NCBI RefSeq assembly: GCF_014648355.1
Contig: NZ_BMQY01000003.1
Location: 269,916 to 333,915, forward strand
Length of the DNA stretch: 64,000 nucleotides
Direction: 5' to 3'
Source: Couchioplanes azureus
GTDB lineage: Bacteria; Actinomycetota; Actinomycetes; Mycobacteriales; Micromonosporaceae
In this document: piece after piece, positions 61,175 through 64,000 of the stretch
How the letters are laid out: every line of letters begins with the position of its first letter
How positions within the stretch are numbered: the stretch's first letter is position 1
The notes under the pieces: model-generated
Told to the model about the DNA's origin: nothing
The model's database searches: none
Seen by the model: the letters and a program-made list of their open reading frames with translations, nothing else
Translations under genes and position numbers: made by a program

Positions 61175-62773
61175 TCAGCGAACCCGCGGCAACCGGATCC
61201 ACGGCCACGGGTTGGCCATCTCGCCGACGGGGACCTCGATCACCGTCGGCACTCCGGTGCGGGCGAGAGCCCGGGAGATCTCGGTCCGCAGCTCCTCCGG
61301 GTCGTTCGCCCGGACGCCGACCGCACCGAAAGCCTCGGCGAAGCGGACGAAGTCGGGGTTCCGCAGGTCCGTCGCGATGGTGGAATCCATGAATTTGAGC
61401 TGCGACCGCTCGACATTGGAGAACGAGCTGTCGTTGAAGACGACGGCGACGACGCCGATCCCGTGCTGCACCGCCGTGGCCAGCTCCGCCGCCGTGTAGA
61501 GGAATCCACCGTCGCCCGAGATGGACAGCACCGCCCGGCCGGGATGGGCGATCTTGACGCCGAGCGCCGTGGCGAAGCCGAAGCCGAGGGCGCCGCAGTA
61601 GGTCGGCAGGACGTAGGTGGAAGGCGCCAGCACCGGAAAGGCCAGCCGTGCGACGTAGCCGACCTGGGTCATCTCGTCGACGAAGAAGCCGTCGTCCGGC
61701 AGGGCGTCGCGGATCGCGCGCAGGAAGCCCACCTGAGGGGTGAGCCCCGCGAGCTCCGCGTCCACGGCGCGCCGCGCGTCCGCCGTCCTGGCCAGCCACT
61801 CCGGCCGGTCCTCGACCGGCGGCAGCCCCTCCAGCAGGGCGCGGACCGCCTCCGTCGCGTCGCCCACGAGCGGCACGGCCGGCGCGGACACCCGATGGAT
61901 CTCCTCCTCGTCGAGGTCCACACGGATGATCCGCAGGCCCTCGACACCCCACTCGACCTGCGGCCGGTAGAGGCGGGTCCCCACGGCCAGGACGACGTCG
62001 GCGTGCGGCCACAGCCGGTGGGCGACGGGCAGGGAGACGGATAGATCGTGCTCGTCACTGAGGATCCCGCGACCGCCCAGCTCGGTCGTGACGGGGGCTT
62101 TGATCCGCTCGGCCAGCTCGGCGATCTCCGCCGCCGCGCCGCGCGCCCCGCTGCCGACGAAGACGATCGGCGCGCGGGCGCCGGCCAGGGCCGCCCGGGC
62201 CGCCTCGACCGCGCGGGGCTCCACCGGCCCCCGGACCGGCGGCGCCACCCACGAGTCGGGCGCCACGACCTCGGCGGCCAGGACGTCGGTCGGGACCTCG
62301 ATCGCCAGGGGCCGCGGCCGGTCGTGCCGCAGGCGGTGGAAGGCCTCGTCGAGCACGCTGGCGACCCCGCCCGGCTTCTCGACCCGGGCGGCCCACGCCG
62401 TCAGGGTCTGGAGCACGCCCAGCTGGTCGGGGATCTCGTGCGGCACACCGAGGTCACGACCGAAGAGCGGCGTGGCGATCTGGCCGGTGAGACAGAGGAC
62501 CTTGGCGTCACCCGCGTACGCCGTCGCCAGCCCGACCGTGGAGTTCAGCACGCCCGGCCCGGAGATGACGGTGTAGACGCCGACCCGGCGGGTGGTGCGG
62601 GCGTACCCGTACGCCATCAGCGCCGCCGCCTGCTCGTGCCGGGCGTGCACCACCCGGATCCCGGTGCCGGCGAGCGCCCCGAAGATCGGGTCCAGCTGCT
62701 CACCGGGCACGGTGAAGACCACGTCGACGCCCTCCTCGACGAGTCTCGCGACGATGTGCTCCGCGACGTTCAT
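61175..62773 (-). CDS. Thiamine-diphosphate enzyme, acetolactate synthase-like
   Basis: A 532-residue ThDP-dependent enzyme of the IlvB/decarboxylase superfamily. The catalytic Glu47 is in HARHEQAAALMAYGYA, the sugar-binding central domain is intact, and the ThDP/Mg motif starts GDGGFLYTAAELATAV and ends at VFNDSSFSN. Such enzymes decarboxylate a 2-keto acid and may join the two-carbon unit to an aldehyde or keto acid. Position between an aminotransferase and a thioester-reductase-like SDR suggests carbon-carbon ligation in a biosynthetic pathway rather than branched-chain amino acid synthesis (inference). No small regulatory subunit is nearby. Confidence 0.9.
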   Translation of the reverse strand: MNVAEHIVARLVEEGVDVVFTVPGEQLDPIFGALAGTGIRVVHARHEQAAALMAYGYARTTRRVGVYTVISGPGVLNSTVGLATAYAGDAKVLCLTGQIATPLFGRDLGVPHEIPDQLGVLQTLTAWAARVEKPGGVASVLDEAFHRLRHDRPRPLAIEVPTDVLAAEVVAPDSWVAPPVRGPVEPRAVEAARAALAGARAPIVFVGSGARGAAAEIAELAERIKAPVTTELGGRGILSDEHDLSVSLPVAHRLWPHADVVLAVGTRLYRPQVEWGVEGLRIIRVDLDEEEIHRVSAPAVPLVGDATEAVRALLEGLPPVEDRPEWLARTADARRAVDAELAGLTPQVGFLRAIRDALPDDGFFVDEMTQVGYVARLAFPVLAPSTYVLPTYCGALGFGFATALGVKIAHPGRAVLSISGDGGFLYTAAELATAVQHGIGVVAVVFNDSSFSNVERSQLKFMDSTIATDLRNPDFVRFAEAFGAVGVRANDPEELRTEISRALARTGVPTVIEVPVGEMANPWPWIRLPRVR

Positions 62774-62783
62774 CGGTACGCGC

Positions 62784-63911
62784 TCACACCGCCGCGCCCG
62801 GGACCGGGGACAGATGGCCCGGGTCCGGGGTGCGTCGGGCGGGCCGGGCCTCGGTGCTCAGCGCCTGGTCCTCGGCGTCGATGAACTTCATCAGCTCGTG
62901 CAGGGAGACCGACCGTTCCGGGCCCCGGCTGCGGGCGAACCGCTTCTCCCGGCGCAGGTAGTCGGAGAAGAAGTCGATGCGCTTGGCGAAGAAGCGCTCG
63001 AAGGTGGACGGGTCGTCGAACTCCTCGTCGATGATGAAGAGCCGGTCCTGCAGCCCGAGCAGCTTCAGCATGTAGTCGGTGATCTCGCCGACCGCGGACT
63101 CGGACTGCCCGCTCACGTGGTAGATGCTCTGCCGCGGCGCCGCGAGCTCGTCCGCCACGATGGCGCGCGAGTCCGCCACGACGTGATCGACCGGGATGAA
63201 CGAGATGCGGGTGCTCCGGTCCGCCGGGTAGCGGACGGACTCGTCGGAGTCGCCGAGCATCTCCTTGAACTTGCGCAGCTCGCTGAGGTAGCCGTACAGG
63301 CCCGTGTAGCTTCCGCTGGGGGTGTACGTGCGGGACGACCCCACGATGACCGAGGGACGCAGGATCAGCGACCTCGGACCCTCGAACCCGGCCACGAGGT
63401 GCTCCGCGGCGCACTTGCTCTCCTCGTACACATTGCTGAACGCCGGAGGCTGGTGCAGCTCCTCGGCGATGTCGCCGTGCACCGATCCACAGGTGTACGC
63501 GGTGGACATGTAGACGAAGAGGTCGGCGCCGACGCCGGCCGCCAGCTCCAGGGCGTGCCGGGTGCCGTCGACGTTGGTGCGGAACACCTGCTCGCGCTGG
63601 CCCCGCCGCCACTGCAGCGACGCCGCGAGGTGCCAGAAGACGAGCGGCCCGTCGCCGCGCGGCAGGGCGGCGGGCGCGACCCCGCACAGGGGCTCGGTGA
63701 GCTCCGCCTCCACCACGGTCATGCGGTGCCGGTCGGCGGGACGCTCGTGCCCGGCGACCCGCAGAGCCGCGGCGACGCGGTCGGCGGCCGGAGCGCGGGA
63801 GTCGCCGCGGGCCAGCGCGTACACCGCGCCGGCCGGGTCGTCCGAGAGCAGGTCGGCCAGCAGGTGGCTGCCGACGAAACCGGTGGCGCCGGTGAGGATG
63901 TGGTCGGTCAT
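62784..63911 (-). CDS. Thioester/fatty-acyl reductase-like extended SDR
   Basis: A 375-residue extended SDR of the NAD_binding_4 type, the group that contains fatty acyl-CoA reductases and the R domains of NRPS/PKS. It has TGATGFVGSHLLADLL at the N-terminus, HLAASLQW, the catalytic Tyr-x3-Lys in NVYEESKCAAEHL, and ILRPSVIVGSSRT. It could reduce a carrier-bound or CoA thioester to an aldehyde. ATG 63911 overlaps nothing but sits one base after the stop of the upstream gene, and its own stop is 10 bp before the ThDP enzyme start. Confidence 0.85.
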   Translation of the reverse strand: MTDHILTGATGFVGSHLLADLLSDDPAGAVYALARGDSRAPAADRVAAALRVAGHERPADRHRMTVVEAELTEPLCGVAPAALPRGDGPLVFWHLAASLQWRRGQREQVFRTNVDGTRHALELAAGVGADLFVYMSTAYTCGSVHGDIAEELHQPPAFSNVYEESKCAAEHLVAGFEGPRSLILRPSVIVGSSRTYTPSGSYTGLYGYLSELRKFKEMLGDSDESVRYPADRSTRISFIPVDHVVADSRAIVADELAAPRQSIYHVSGQSESAVGEITDYMLKLLGLQDRLFIIDEEFDDPSTFERFFAKRIDFFSDYLRREKRFARSRGPERSVSLHELMKFIDAEDQALSTEARPARRTPDPGHLSPVPGAAV

Positions 63912-63912
63912 G

Positions 63913-64000
63913 TCAGATCGCCCGCTCTACTGCTCGGGCCAGATCGGCGGCGGACCGGGCCTCGATGTCGTCCGCCGCCTCCGGCACTCGTCGGTCCTTG
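63913..64000 (-). CDS. C-terminal end of an upstream operon gene (partial)
   Basis: Only the last 28 codons are inside the window. On the minus strand they read KDRRVPEAADDI then EARSAADLARAVERAI and stop one base before the SDR start codon. This helical, acidic tail could belong to a carrier-protein or synthetase C-terminus, but it is too short to identify. Confidence 0.6.
   Translation of the reverse strand, partial: KDRRVPEAADDIEARSAADLARAVERAI

Noticed and set aside
62784..63911. Sugar-nucleotide epimerase
   Set aside because: The N-terminal motif and the SVIVGSSRT and NVYEESKC segments fit the acyl/thioester reductase branch better, though the SDR superfamily overlap leaves some doubt.

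Overview
The window is a gene-dense piece of a very GC-rich actinobacterial chromosome. It carries an ssgB-like sporulation gene, two deazaflavin (F420)-type oxidoreductases, SigE-type ECF regulation, many GTG starts and several apparently leaderless genes. A soluble-type chemoreceptor and many cyclic-di-GMP proteins also point to a sporulating, probably motile actinomycete. Actinoplanes or a related Micromonosporaceae genus fits best; this is inference from gene content, not from a marker gene.

Layout. 1-2.7 kb: the end of a NarL-type sensor kinase and a divergent DUF998 membrane protein. 2.9-11.6 kb: a glutathionyl-hydroquinone-reductase-like GST, then a compact four-gene block (SWIM zinc finger/DUF5691-like, MoxR AAA+ ATPase, DUF5682, vWA). 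Its last junction is a 56-bp tandem duplication that creates two chained 19-codon mini-ORFs. 11.8-17.6 kb: a DUF5753 gene remnant, an Sfp/EntD-type phosphopantetheinyl transferase, an F420-type reductase and a four-gene iron-siderophore importer under an IdeR/DmdR-like iron box. 17.8-25.7 kb: a DUF5925-type AAA ATPase, a chemoreceptor, an iron-box-preceded DUF1540 protein, a GH26 hydrolase, a patatin, a SigE-family sigma factor with its membrane partner, and a secreted SGNH esterase.

25.7-42.3 kb is dominated by signalling: a membrane Ser/Thr kinase, a hybrid histidine kinase, a 1741-residue kinase-ATPase-TPR-GAF-GGDEF protein, and an overlapping GGDEF/EAL protein. Between them lie a corA-osmC-prs operon, a multicopper oxidase and an SDR. 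42.3-46.4 kb: an SRPBCC protein diverges from a hotdog thioesterase/MoaD-like/TetR group that has a clear TetR-type operator; an F420-type reductase and a flavin monooxygenase follow. 46.4-53.8 kb: a TPR-GGDEF protein, a TPR/FN3-like membrane protein, a DUF4236 protein, Rrf2 and AraC regulators, ssgB and a PGPGW membrane protein. 53.9 kb: tRNA-Val(CAC), followed by short tandem repeats.

54.2-59.1 kb encodes an unusual 1605-residue protein joining a Gly-rich collagen-like segment, two IPT/TIG-like domains, an SGNH hydrolase, a complete GH1 glycosidase and a C-terminal beta-rich region, with no recognisable signal peptide. 60.0-64.0 kb is a tight minus-strand operon that continues past the window (aminotransferase, ThDP enzyme, thioester-reductase-like SDR, end of an upstream gene). 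It looks like the edge of a specialised-metabolite cluster.

Most long open frames antisense to these genes are artefacts of the extreme third-position GC and were left out.
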